From assembly GCA_900555045.1 (NCBI GenBank), contig USJW01000034.1, positions 1 through 41,076 on the forward strand: a DNA stretch of 41,076 nt. The letters run 5' to 3'. Each line of letters begins with the position of its first letter. Position 1 is the first letter of the stretch. Made by a program: the position numbers and the translations under genes. The DNA comes from an uncultured Clostridium sp. (GTDB lineage Bacteria > Bacillota > Clostridia > Lachnospirales > Lachnospiraceae). Below, piece by piece: positions 24,513 through 32,653 of the stretch. The notes below the pieces were generated by a model. That model ran no database searches. It was not told where the DNA came from and worked only from the letters and a program-made list of their open reading frames with translations.

Positions 24513-25973
24513 ATGAAAAAATTATTATCAGCAGCTCTGTGTGGATGCATGGCCGTGTCGCTGGCGCTGACCGGGTGCTCTTCTGCCGGGACTTCCGGCA
24601 ATGCCTCGGGGGGATCCAAGGACGATGTGACACTGCTCTGGTACACGGAGGGGGACCAGCCGGACGATTTACAGATGGTCCTGGACAAATTGAACCCCAT
24701 CTTGAAGGAGAAGATCGGCGCCACCATCGATATCCGCTTCGTCTCCAACGCGGACTATGACGAGAAGATGACGTCCGTGATCAACTCCGGCGAGGCCTTC
24801 GACATCTGCTTTACCTGCGACTGGGCCAACAGCTACGCGATTAATGCCAGAAAGGGCGCATATCTGGATCTCACCCCCTATCTGGACGGCGACAACAAGG
24901 CCTTAAAAGAGGCCATAGACAGTCGGTTCTGGGAGGGCGTGACCATCGACGGCAAGATTTACGGCGTGCCCGCCAACAAGGAATTGCCCTACGCGCCGGT
25001 GTGGGCGTTCACCAAGGAGCTTGTGGACAAATACAACCTGGATATCGACAGCGTCACCGACCTGGCGTCCCTGGAGCCGCTGTTAAAGACCATCAAGGAG
25101 AACGAGCCGGAGATCATCCCGCTGCCGCTGCGCGCCAGCGATATCCCCGGAATCATCGACAAGTACGACATTCCCGCAGCCAGAGAGCTGCCTGCCTACG
25201 TGCGCTACGACGACGAGTCCCGCACGGTAGTGAACCCCTTCGAGCAGGAGGATGTGTTAAAGAACCTGCACACCATCCATGATTACTTCGTGAAGGGCTA
25301 TATCAACCAGGATGCGGCGACCAACAAGCAGAAACTGAAAAACCGCCTGATCTACTGTGGCTGGTACTGCCCGGGCGCAGAGGAGATCTGGGGCAACCAG
25401 GCAGGATACGAGGTTGTGTGCAGACCGCGCTATGAGAACTACTACTCCACCACCTCCTGTATCGGCTCCCTTCAGGCAGTGTCCGCCAACAGCAAGCACC
25501 CGGCGGAGGCAGTGAAATTCCTGGAGCTGCTGAATACAGACCCAGAGATCAAGAATCTGGTCACCTACGGCATCGAAGGAACCCACTATGAGAAGACCTC
25601 CGACACATCCATCAAGCTTCTGGAGGCTTCCAGCAGATACACGACCGACTACTACACACTGGGCAACGAGTTAATCATGTACACGGTGGATCCGCAGGCC
25701 CATGATCTGTGGGATCAGTACCGGGCATTCAACGACGCGTCGAAGCCGTCTGTGCTGGTTGGCTTCAGCTTCAACAATGAGAACGTGAAGACAGAGTATG
25801 CCTCCGTGATGAACATCACCGCCCAGTACCTGCCGCAGCTGTTTACCGGTTCCGCCGCGGACGTGGATGAGACTGTCGCTGAGATGAACAAGAAGCTTTA
25901 CGACGCAGGTTTGCAGAAGATTATTGACGACATGCAGAAGCAGATTGATGAGTGGGCGGCGAATAAGAAGTGA
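24513..25973 (+). CDS. Sugar-binding lipoprotein of the ABC transporter
   Basis: A 486-residue family 1 (LplA-like) extracellular solute-binding lipoprotein. The signal peptide MKKLLSAALCGCMAVSLALT ends at the lipobox, with C22 lipidated and a Ser/Gly-rich linker. The start at 24513 is preferred over 24504 because GAGGAGG abuts the latter and sits 9 bases before the former. Mature-chain features include DVTLLWYTEGDQP and KFLELLNTDPEIKNLVTYGIEGTHYE. The large size and LplA type suggest an oligosaccharide or glycoside ligand. No ATPase gene follows. Confidence 0.92.
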   Translation: MKKLLSAALCGCMAVSLALTGCSSAGTSGNASGGSKDDVTLLWYTEGDQPDDLQMVLDKLNPILKEKIGATIDIRFVSNADYDEKMTSVINSGEAFDICFTCDWANSYAINARKGAYLDLTPYLDGDNKALKEAIDSRFWEGVTIDGKIYGVPANKELPYAPVWAFTKELVDKYNLDIDSVTDLASLEPLLKTIKENEPEIIPLPLRASDIPGIIDKYDIPAARELPAYVRYDDESRTVVNPFEQEDVLKNLHTIHDYFVKGYINQDAATNKQKLKNRLIYCGWYCPGAEEIWGNQAGYEVVCRPRYENYYSTTSCIGSLQAVSANSKHPAEAVKFLELLNTDPEIKNLVTYGIEGTHYEKTSDTSIKLLEASSRYTTDYYTLGNELIMYTVDPQAHDLWDQYRAFNDASKPSVLVGFSFNNENVKTEYASVMNITAQYLPQLFTGSAADVDETVAEMNKKLYDAGLQKIIDDMQKQIDEWAANKK

Positions 25974-25993
25974 GAGTGAGTTTGGAATGGCAC

Positions 25994-26022
25994 TTGACTT
26001 TTAAAAAATTATGTAGTAGTAT
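25994..26022 (+). promoter_or_regulatory. Candidate promoter converging on the small peptide gene
   Basis: TTGACT (25994-25999), a 17-base spacer and TAGTAT (26017-26022). It points rightward into the 3' end of the 28-residue minus-strand gene and would produce RNA antisense to it. Confidence 0.45.
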
Positions 26023-26028
26023 AAGAGC

Positions 26029-26095
26029 GTAAAAGAAAGCCAACATTCGGACTACACAAAAAAAGAAGCCCTGGGGGTGCGTTCCCCGGGGCTTC
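26029..26095 (+). ncRNA. Candidate antisense RNA to the small peptide gene
   Basis: Predicted only from the promoter at 25994-26022 and the hairpin at 26065-26095, which on this strand lacks a good U-tail, so the 3' end is uncertain. It overlaps the 3' untranslated region of the minus-strand peptide transcript, the layout of type I antitoxins such as RatA. Not demonstrated. Confidence 0.3.
26058..26095 (-). terminator. Terminator of the small peptide gene
   Basis: GAAGCCCTGGGG (26065-26076) and CCCCGGGGCTTC (26084-26095) pair strongly. On the minus strand the stem is followed by TTTTTTT (26064-26058), which ends the peptide transcript. It may also help end the sugar operon on the plus strand, although the tail there is poor. 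Confidence 0.8.
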
Positions 26096-26117
26096 AAACT
26101 TTAGGACCGCTGTTATG

Positions 26118-26204
26118 TTACCTGTTTCGGTCGGTCCATTTGCATATGTAGTAGCTAACCACACCTGCCGCAACCGAAACGATGAATGTTACAATTGCCT
26201 CCAT
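26118..26204 (-). CDS. 28-residue hydrophobic peptide, candidate type I toxin
   Basis: Translated by hand from the minus strand: MEAIVTFIVSVAAGVV, then SYYICKWTDRNR and TAA. A single hydrophobic segment (3-21) is followed by a charged tail, as in small membrane toxins. AAAGGAGG lies 10 bases before the ATG, a strong ribosome-binding site for such a short frame. A promoter with TATAAT lies upstream and a terminator with seven Us downstream, giving a self-contained transcript of about 195 bases. A convergent promoter enters from the 3' side. Toxicity and family membership are inferred from layout only. Confidence 0.7.
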   Translation of the reverse strand: MEAIVTFIVSVAAGVVSYYICKWTDRNR

Positions 26205-26256
26205 CCGGGCTACACCTCCTTTCTGCTGTGCAGTCTGGAGAGATAACAGCAAGTCT

Positions 26257-26285
26257 ATTATAGCTGATTATGTGGCATATTTCTA
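26257..26285 (-). promoter_or_regulatory. Promoter of the small peptide gene
   Basis: On the minus strand, TATAAT (26257-26262) with TAGAAA (26280-26285) 17 bases upstream. The -10 box is perfect; the -35 box matches at 4 of 6 positions. Confidence 0.6.
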
Positions 26286-26390
26286 GTAATCTACATAATT
26301 TTTCTGATATTAATTTTCTTAAGAATTTCATCCCTCACCCCAAATTGTACCCGCAAATTCCTTCATTTGTGAAAGGTTTCAAATTTTCTC

Positions 26391-26419
26391 TTGACATTCG
26401 TCATCATCCTGCTTATAAT
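26391..26419 (+). promoter_or_regulatory. Promoter of the trp operon
   Basis: Perfect consensus: TTGACA (26391-26396), 17-base spacer, TATAAT (26414-26419). A strong constitutive promoter, leaving control to the T-box leader. The 105 bases before it (26286-26390) are AT-rich and hold no feature I can name. Confidence 0.92.
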
Positions 26420-26426
26420 GAGGACC

Positions 26427-26797
26427 AAGTTAAACCGATGAGCGAGAGTAAGTAAGATGTTAAGTCCTGGCGCAGAGAGCTTCCGGCTGGTGTAAGGGAG
26501 CGTTGGATTAGGATCTGAATGGACTCGCGAGGGCGGCTGGAAACCGGCGGATTGTGGCCGGGAGTATGGACCGACGGGTGTCCCACCGTTACCAGGGAGG
26601 ACGCATGATGGTGCGTTACAGAGCGGGCGTATTTTTAAGTCCCTGCTTCCGGCACAGCATCAGGTTTTTTGTAAACCCGATGTTTTTTATTTTTCCGGAG
26701 CAAGGATTACGCCAATCAGGGTGGTACCGCAGAAGTTTTTAGAGCTTTTGTCCCTGCAGGCTACGACAGTAGCGGCAGGAGGCAGAGGCTTTTTTTG
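26427..26797 (+). promoter_or_regulatory. T-box leader, tryptophan-specific
   Basis: Stem I features GATGAGCGAGAGTAAG, CGCAGAGAGC and CGGCTGGTG are visible. The specifier region reads CTGAA-TGG-ACTCG, so the codon is UGG (26520-26522), Trp. The T-box motif AGGGTGGTACCGC is at 26718-26730. A terminator follows: AGCTTTTGTCCCTGC (26743-26757) pairs, partly through G-U, with GCAGGAGGCAGAGGCT (26775-26790), then TTTTTT. Uncharged tRNA-Trp should stabilise the antiterminator and switch on trpEGDCFBA. Confidence 0.95.
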
Positions 26798-26840
26798 ATG
26801 CCCCGCCGAGTAACACCAAAACCGGAAAGGAGTTAAGACA

Positions 26841-28319
26841 ATGATACCAGGCTGTGACGAGATACTGAAGTTTGCGCGGGACTATGACACGATTCCCGTG
26901 TGCCGTGAGATTTATGCGGATGTGGTGACACCGATCACGCTGCTGCGCCGCATCGCGGGAAGGAGCAGCAGGTTTTTCCTGTTGGAGAGCGTGGAGGGCG
27001 GAGAAAAGTGGGGGAGATATTCCTTTCTGGGGTATGACCCGGTGATGCGGGTTGCGCTGAGGGAGGGCTGCATGACCGTGGAGAACGGGGACGGAACCTG
27101 CCATAAGCGGGAGACCGACCGGCCCTACGAGGTGCTGCGGGAGATTTTACAGGCCAGGAGATCCCCGAGGATCAAGGGCATGCCTCCCTTTACCGGGGGC
27201 TTCGTGGGATACTTCTCCTACGCCATGATCAGCTATGCAGAGCCCACCCTGAAGATTCGCAGGGGAGATGAAAAGGACTGTGACCTGCTATTGTTCGACA
27301 AGGTGATTGCCTACGATCATTTAAAGCAGAAAATCGCCGTGGTGGTGAATATGACGGCAAAGGATAAGGCGCCGGAAGCGCTGATGGAAGCCTATGGCTC
27401 GGCCTGCGGTCAGATTGAGGCGATCGTCCGGATGATCCGCGATGCGAGTCCTCTCCCTGAGGAGCCGGCAGGGCGGGCGGCCGGATTTACCAGCAGCTTT
27501 TCGAAGGAGGAGTACTGCCGGAGGGTGGAGCGGGCCAAAGAGTATATCCGCGGCGGCGATATTTTTCAGGCGGTGATCTCCAGACAGTTTGTAAGCCCCT
27601 TTGAGGGCAGCCTGTTAAACGCCTACCGGGTGCTCCGGACCACAAACCCGTCCCCCTACATGGTGTTCCTGAAGATTGACGGGGAGGAGGTAATCAGTGC
27701 CTCGCCGGAGACGTTGGTCCGGCTGAAGGATGGGCGGCTGACGACCTTTCCGGTGGCGGGATCCCGGCCGCGGGGAGCCACAGAGGAGGAGGACGGGCAG
27801 CTGGAGCGCGAGCTGTTGGCCGACGAGAAGGAGCTGGCTGAACACAATATGCTGGTGGATCTGGGGCGCAACGACATCGGGCGGATCGCACGCTTTGGCT
27901 CCGTGGAGGTGACGGAGTACCAGATGGTCCACCGCTACTCGCGGATCATGCACATCTGTTCCCAGGTGGAGGGGGATATCTGCCCGGATTGCGACGGCTG
28001 CTCCGCGGTGGAGGCACTGCTGCCAGCGGGAACGCTGTCCGGAGCGCCAAAGATCCGGGCCTGCCAGATCATCGAGGAGTTGGAGGCTGCGCCCCGTGGA
28101 ATTTACGGCGGAGCGCTGGGATATCTGGATTTCACCGGAAATTTGGATACCTGTATCGCCATCCGCATGGCGGTGAACCGGGACGGGCGCGTGACCGTGC
28201 AGGCCGGCGGCGGGATTGTGGCGGACAGTGTGCCTGAGCGGGAGTATGAGGAGTCGGCCAACAAGGCCGGCGCAGTGATAAACGCCATTCAGAGAGGGAG
28301 CGAGGTGAGCGGGGAGTGA
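26841..28319 (+). CDS. trpE: Anthranilate synthase component I
   Basis: Converts chorismate with ammonia to anthranilate, the first step of tryptophan synthesis, with TrpG supplying the ammonia. The 492 residues include the tryptophan feedback motif LLESVEG near 47, the chorismate-binding core with GGDIFQAVISRQF, NPSPYMVFL, AGSRPRGA, DLGRNDIGR, PAGTLSGAPKIRA and GGIVADSVPEREYEE. ATG with AAAGGAG upstream. First gene behind the T-box. The end overlaps the trpG GTG start (GTGA). A PabB role is excluded by the context. Confidence 0.97.
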   Translation: MIPGCDEILKFARDYDTIPVCREIYADVVTPITLLRRIAGRSSRFFLLESVEGGEKWGRYSFLGYDPVMRVALREGCMTVENGDGTCHKRETDRPYEVLREILQARRSPRIKGMPPFTGGFVGYFSYAMISYAEPTLKIRRGDEKDCDLLLFDKVIAYDHLKQKIAVVVNMTAKDKAPEALMEAYGSACGQIEAIVRMIRDASPLPEEPAGRAAGFTSSFSKEEYCRRVERAKEYIRGGDIFQAVISRQFVSPFEGSLLNAYRVLRTTNPSPYMVFLKIDGEEVISASPETLVRLKDGRLTTFPVAGSRPRGATEEEDGQLERELLADEKELAEHNMLVDLGRNDIGRIARFGSVEVTEYQMVHRYSRIMHICSQVEGDICPDCDGCSAVEALLPAGTLSGAPKIRACQIIEELEAAPRGIYGGALGYLDFTGNLDTCIAIRMAVNRDGRVTVQAGGGIVADSVPEREYEESANKAGAVINAIQRGSEVSGE

Positions 28320-28906
28320 TTCTTCTGATTGATAATTATGACAGCTTTTCATACAATTTGGTGCAGATCCTGGGAGCCATGAGGCCGGATATCCAGGTTG
28401 TGAGAAATGACGCGGTGACGGTGAAGGAGATCCGGGCCATGCGGCCGGACCACCTGATTCTCTCCCCGGGGCCCGGTTACCCGGCGGACGCCGGAATCCT
28501 GGAGGAGGCAGTCAGGGAGCTTGCCGGGGAAATCCCGATTCTGGGCGTGTGCCTGGGACACCAGGGAATCTGCGAGGCTTTTGGCGGCCGAATCGTGCGG
28601 GCGGACCATCTCATGCACGGCAAGCAGAGCCTGATTCACAGGATGGATATCAATTCTGCGGCGGGTGAGTGCCCACTGTTTGCGGGACTGCCGGAGGAGT
28701 TTTACGCCGCGCGCTACCATTCGCTGGTGGCCGATCCGGGCAGTCTTCCGGATGAGCTGGAGGTGGTGGCAAGGGACGCTAAGGGACATGAGATTATGGC
28801 GGTCCGGCACCGGGAATATCCGGTGTACGGCCTGCAGTTTCACCCGGAGTCCATTCTGACACCGGACGGAAGTAAAATATTGGAAAATTTTCTCAACATC
28901 GCATAG
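28316..28906 (+). CDS. trpG: Anthranilate synthase component II, glutamine amidotransferase
   Basis: Class I glutamine amidotransferase that hydrolyses glutamine and channels ammonia to TrpE. The 196 residues contain LIDNYDSFSYNLVQ at the start, LSPGPGYP, the nucleophile motif GVCLGHQGI (Cys near 82), and FHPESILT with the His-Glu pair. The start is GTG at 28316, overlapping the trpE stop by four bases, which implies translational coupling and matched subunit amounts. It may also serve folate (PabA) synthesis. Confidence 0.96.
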   Translation: MILLIDNYDSFSYNLVQILGAMRPDIQVVRNDAVTVKEIRAMRPDHLILSPGPGYPADAGILEEAVRELAGEIPILGVCLGHQGICEAFGGRIVRADHLMHGKQSLIHRMDINSAAGECPLFAGLPEEFYAARYHSLVADPGSLPDELEVVARDAKGHEIMAVRHREYPVYGLQFHPESILTPDGSKILENFLNIA

Positions 28907-28920
28907 AGGAGGACAGGATT

Positions 28921-29961
28921 ATGATTCAGAGAGCAATTCATCAGTTGGTAGAGGGACAGAACTTAGACTACGAGGGAGCGAAGGAAGTGATGGACGAGAT
29001 CATGAGCGGGGACGCCACACAGGCGCAGATTTCCGCATTTCTCACGGCGCTGCGGATGAAGGGGGAGACCATCGACGAGATCACGGCCTGCGCGGCGGTG
29101 ATGCGGGAGAAGGCGATCCGCCTCAATCCGCCGTTTCCGGTGATGGACATTGTGGGAACCGGCGGCGACGAGGCGGGGACCTTCAACATCTCCACCACCA
29201 GCGCCTTCATCGCGGCGGCGGGGGGCGTGAAGGTGGCGAAGCACGGCAACCGCAGCGTGTCCAGCAAGAGCGGGGCGGCCGATGTGCTGGAGAAGCTGGG
29301 GGCAAGTCTGAGCTTAAGCGCAGAGCAGGCGGAGCAGGTTTTGGAGCAGACGGGCATGTGCTTTCTGTTCGCACCTGCCTACCACGCCTCCATGAAGTAT
29401 GCGGCCCCGGTGCGTAGGGAGATCGGAATCCGCAGTATCTTCAACATCCTGGGGCCGCTGTCAAACCCGGCGGGCGCCTCCATGCAGCTTCTGGGCGTCT
29501 ACGACGCCTCGCTGGTGGAGCCGCTGGCGCAGGTGCTGGCAAATCTCGGGGTGATCCGGGGCATGGTGGTGTGCGGGGGAGACGGCCTGGATGAGGCCAC
29601 GCTGACCGGCCCAACCCACGTGTGCGAGATCCGGTTCGGAAAGCTTACGCCCTACGAGATCGCGCCGGAGCAGTTTGGCCTCGCGCGGTGCGCGCTGGGA
29701 GACCTGGTGGGAGGCACGCCGGAGGAGAACGCGCAGATCACACAGGATATTCTCTCAGGGCGGCTGACGGGACCAAAGCGGGATGTGGCGGTGTTAAACG
29801 CAGCGCTGAGCCTGTATCTGGGGATCGACGAGTGCACCATCGCGGGGTGCGTGAAGACTGCCCAGGACCTGATCGATTCCGGAGCGGCCATGATGAAGAT
29901 GGTGGAGTTTGTGAGGGCCACGAGGGAGATCTCGGGGAAGGAGGAGGTGAGGGCGTCGTGA
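28921..29961 (+). CDS. trpD: Anthranilate phosphoribosyltransferase
   Basis: Transfers phosphoribose from PRPP to anthranilate. The 346 residues carry the PRPP motif VGTGGDEAGTFNISTTSA, followed by KHGNRSVSSKSGAADVLE, and VRREIGIRSIFNILGPLSNP near residue 165. AGAGGAGG lies upstream of the ATG. The stop overlaps the trpC GTG start. Length and motifs are typical. Confidence 0.97.
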   Translation: MIQRAIHQLVEGQNLDYEGAKEVMDEIMSGDATQAQISAFLTALRMKGETIDEITACAAVMREKAIRLNPPFPVMDIVGTGGDEAGTFNISTTSAFIAAAGGVKVAKHGNRSVSSKSGAADVLEKLGASLSLSAEQAEQVLEQTGMCFLFAPAYHASMKYAAPVRREIGIRSIFNILGPLSNPAGASMQLLGVYDASLVEPLAQVLANLGVIRGMVVCGGDGLDEATLTGPTHVCEIRFGKLTPYEIAPEQFGLARCALGDLVGGTPEENAQITQDILSGRLTGPKRDVAVLNAALSLYLGIDECTIAGCVKTAQDLIDSGAAMMKMVEFVRATREISGKEEVRAS

Positions 29962-30761
29962 TTCTGGATGAGATTGCGGCTTCCACCCGCAGGCGGGTGG
30001 AGCAGGAGAAGATGGAGCGGCCGCTGGAGCGCGTGCGGGACAGGGCGAAGGTTCTGGCGGAAGCAGAGATGAAGTTGGGGCAAAAAAATCCCTTCGAGGC
30101 CGCCATAGGGAGGCCGGGGATGTCCTTCATCTGCGAGGTGAAGCGGGCTTCCCCGTCGAAGGGCCTGATCGCTCCCCAGTTTCCCTACCGGGAGATCGCT
30201 GCCGAGTACGAGCGGGCGGGGGCGGATGCCATCTCGGTGCTGACGGAGCCGGAATATTTTCTCGGAAGCAGCCTGTACCTGGAGGAAATTCATCGGGTGG
30301 TGGCACTTCCGCTTCTGCGCAAGGACTTTGTGGTCGATGAGTACCAGATTTATGACGCGAAGCTTTTGGGGGCGTCGGCGGTGCTTCTGATCTGTTCCCT
30401 GCTCCGGGAGGAGAAGCTGGCGCGCTACCTGGGGCTGTGCAGCGAGCTGGGGCTGGCGGCCCTTGTGGAGGCCCACGACGACGCAGAGGTAACCATGGCG
30501 GCGAGGGCGGGGGCGCGGATCATCGGGATCAACAACCGGAACCTCAAGACCTTCGAGGTGGATTTCTCCAACGCGCTGCGCCTGAGAGAGCGGGTGCCGG
30601 AGGGGACGCTGTTCGTGGCGGAGAGCGGCATAAGGACCGCTGAGGACATCCGTCAGCTGGCCGAGGCCAGGGTGGACGCGGTGTTAGTGGGGGAGACGCT
30701 CATGCGGGCATCTGACCGGGCGGCTGCGCTTGGGGAGCTGCGCCGCGGATGCATCCGGTAA
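29958..30761 (+). CDS. trpC: Indole-3-glycerol phosphate synthase
   Basis: Closes the indole ring of carboxyphenylamino-deoxyribulose phosphate. The 267-residue TIM barrel shows ICEVKRASPSKGLI near residue 57, DAISVLTEPEYFLGS, LLRKDFVVDEYQIYDAK, INNRNLKTFEVD and FVAESGIRT. The start is the GTG at 29958, which overlaps the trpD stop (GTGA) and has GAGGAGG upstream. A much longer open frame from 29622 is read through trpD and is not coding there. Separate from trpF, unlike the E. coli fusion. Confidence 0.96.
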   Translation: MILDEIAASTRRRVEQEKMERPLERVRDRAKVLAEAEMKLGQKNPFEAAIGRPGMSFICEVKRASPSKGLIAPQFPYREIAAEYERAGADAISVLTEPEYFLGSSLYLEEIHRVVALPLLRKDFVVDEYQIYDAKLLGASAVLLICSLLREEKLARYLGLCSELGLAALVEAHDDAEVTMAARAGARIIGINNRNLKTFEVDFSNALRLRERVPEGTLFVAESGIRTAEDIRQLAEARVDAVLVGETLMRASDRAAALGELRRGCIR

Positions 30762-30783
30762 ATTCCAGGGGAGGATTCGGGCG

Positions 30784-31416
30784 ATGGACATGGAGAGAGG
30801 CGGCTGCCGCATAAAAATCTGCGGACTCAGCCGCACAGAGGATATCGAGGCGGTCAACCGGGCGCAGCCGGATTTTGCCGGATTTGTCCTTGCAGAGAGC
30901 AGGAGACAGGTGGACGGCTCCTGGGCCGGGGTTCTGCGGAGAGCGCTGGATCCGCGGATCCAGGCGGTGGGAGTGTTTGTGAACGCCCCGGTCGGGGATA
31001 TTTTAAGGCTGGCGGACAGCGGGACGATCCAGATGATCCAGCTGCACGGCGATGAGGACGAGGCCTATGTCGGGGAGCTAAAGCGCCGTTTGGATGCGCC
31101 TGTGATCAAGGCGGTGCGGGTCCGCTGCGCGTCGGATATTCTTAGGGCAGAGGCGATGCCCTGCGATTATCTGCTACTGGACACATATGCGGGCGGGCAG
31201 TACGGGGGCAGCGGGCAAATGTTTGACTGGGAGATGATTCCGCCGTTAAAAAAGCCCTATTTTCTGGCCGGAGGAATCAGTGAGGAGAATGCATGGCGGG
31301 CCATATCCCGCGGCCCCTATGCGCTGGATGTGAGCAGCGCGGTGGAGACTGACGGGAAAAAGGATTCGGAGAAAATATACCGCATGGTTTTGACGGTGCG
31401 GAAAGCGGCAAGATAG
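30784..31416 (+). CDS. trpF: Phosphoribosylanthranilate isomerase
   Basis: Amadori isomerase that makes CdRP from phosphoribosyl-anthranilate. The 210-residue TIM barrel opens with CRIKICGLSRTEDIEAVN, the catalytic Cys in KICG, and has DFAGFVLAESRRQV, IQLHGDED, YLLLDTYAGGQYGGSGQ (catalytic Asp) and FLAGGISEENA. ATG at 30784, with GGGGAGG 8-9 bases upstream; an earlier in-frame ATG at 30730 lies inside trpC. 52 bases separate it from trpB. Confidence 0.95.
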   Translation: MDMERGGCRIKICGLSRTEDIEAVNRAQPDFAGFVLAESRRQVDGSWAGVLRRALDPRIQAVGVFVNAPVGDILRLADSGTIQMIQLHGDEDEAYVGELKRRLDAPVIKAVRVRCASDILRAEAMPCDYLLLDTYAGGQYGGSGQMFDWEMIPPLKKPYFLAGGISEENAWRAISRGPYALDVSSAVETDGKKDSEKIYRMVLTVRKAAR

Positions 31417-31468
31417 CCGCCAAATAATTATCAAACAGCCGGAGATTGGCGAAGAAGAGGAGCAAGAC

Positions 31469-32653
31469 ATGGCAAAGGGGAAATTTGGAATACATGGCGG
31501 GCAGTTCATCCCGGAAACGCTGATGAGCGCCGTTATCGAATTGGAAGAGGCGTATGAGCACTACAAAAATAATCCGGAATTCAACGCGGAGTTAAAGGAA
31601 CTCCTGGAAGAGTACTGCGGGAGGCCGTCCAGACTGTACTATGCGAGGAAGATGACCGAGGAGCTGGGCGGGGCGAAAATTTATCTGAAGCGCGAGGATC
31701 TAAACCACACGGGTTCCCACAAGATCAACAACGCCATCGCGCAGGTGCTGCTGGCCAAGAAAATGGGAAAGACCCGGGTGATCGCGGAGACCGGCGCGGG
31801 CCAGCACGGCGTGGCCACCGCCACGGCTGCGGCTCTTCTGGGAATGGAGTGCGAGGTGTACATGGGCAAGGAGGACACGGACCGGCAGGCCTTAAATGTG
31901 TACCGCATGGAGCTTTTGGGGGCCAAGGTGCACCCGGTGACAAGCGGGACCCAGACTTTAAAGGACGCGGTCAACGAGACTCTGCGGGAGTGGACCAGCC
32001 GCATCGCGGACACCCACTACGTGATCGGCTCGGTCATGGGGCCGCACCCCTTCCCGACCATGGTGAGGGATTTCCAGAGCGTGATCGGCCGGGAGATCAA
32101 GGAACAGCTCCTGCAGAAGGAGGGGCGTTTGCCGGACATGGTGATCGCCTGCGTGGGAGGCGGAAGCAACGCCATGGGCGCCTTCTACGAGTTTATCGGC
32201 GACCCGTCCGTGCGCCTGGTGGGCTGCGAGGCGGCGGGGCGCGGTGTGAATACGGCGCAGACGGCCGCGACCATCGCCACGGGCAGCGAGGGGATTTTCC
32301 ACGGGATGAAGTCCTATTTCTGCCAGGATGAGTACGGGCAGATCGCGCCGGTGTACTCCATCTCCGCAGGGTTGGACTACCCGGGAATCGGGCCGGAGCA
32401 TGCGTACCTGTACGACAAGGGCCGCGCGCAGTACGTCCCCGTGACCGACGATGAGGCGGTGGATGCCTTCGAGTACCTGTCCAGGACAGAGGGGATTATC
32501 CCGGCGGTGGAGAGTGCCCATGCATTGGCCTATGCCCGGAAGGCAGCTCCGGCCATGAAAAAGGATCAGATCATTGTGGTCAATCTGTCCGGCAGAGGGG
32601 ACAAGGACGTGGCGGCGATCGCCAGATACAGGGGGGTTGAGATCTATGAATAG
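31469..32653 (+). CDS. trpB: Tryptophan synthase beta chain
   Basis: PLP enzyme that joins indole and serine to tryptophan. The 394 residues start with FGIHGGQFIPETLM and have LKREDLNHTGSHKINNAI, where the Lys after SH binds PLP (near residue 86), and the phosphate loop GGGSNAMG near 228-235. Ends in NLSGRGDKDV. This is the normal TrpB1 type. The stop overlaps the start of trpA by eight bases. Confidence 0.97.
   Translation: MAKGKFGIHGGQFIPETLMSAVIELEEAYEHYKNNPEFNAELKELLEEYCGRPSRLYYARKMTEELGGAKIYLKREDLNHTGSHKINNAIAQVLLAKKMGKTRVIAETGAGQHGVATATAAALLGMECEVYMGKEDTDRQALNVYRMELLGAKVHPVTSGTQTLKDAVNETLREWTSRIADTHYVIGSVMGPHPFPTMVRDFQSVIGREIKEQLLQKEGRLPDMVIACVGGGSNAMGAFYEFIGDPSVRLVGCEAAGRGVNTAQTAATIATGSEGIFHGMKSYFCQDEYGQIAPVYSISAGLDYPGIGPEHAYLYDKGRAQYVPVTDDEAVDAFEYLSRTEGIIPAVESAHALAYARKAAPAMKKDQIIVVNLSGRGDKDVAAIARYRGVEIYE

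Noticed and set aside
29622..29957. Extended N-terminus of trpC inside trpD
   Set aside because: The frame is open only because of high GC. The trpD reading is conserved and the GTG at 29958 has a ribosome-binding site and family-typical start.
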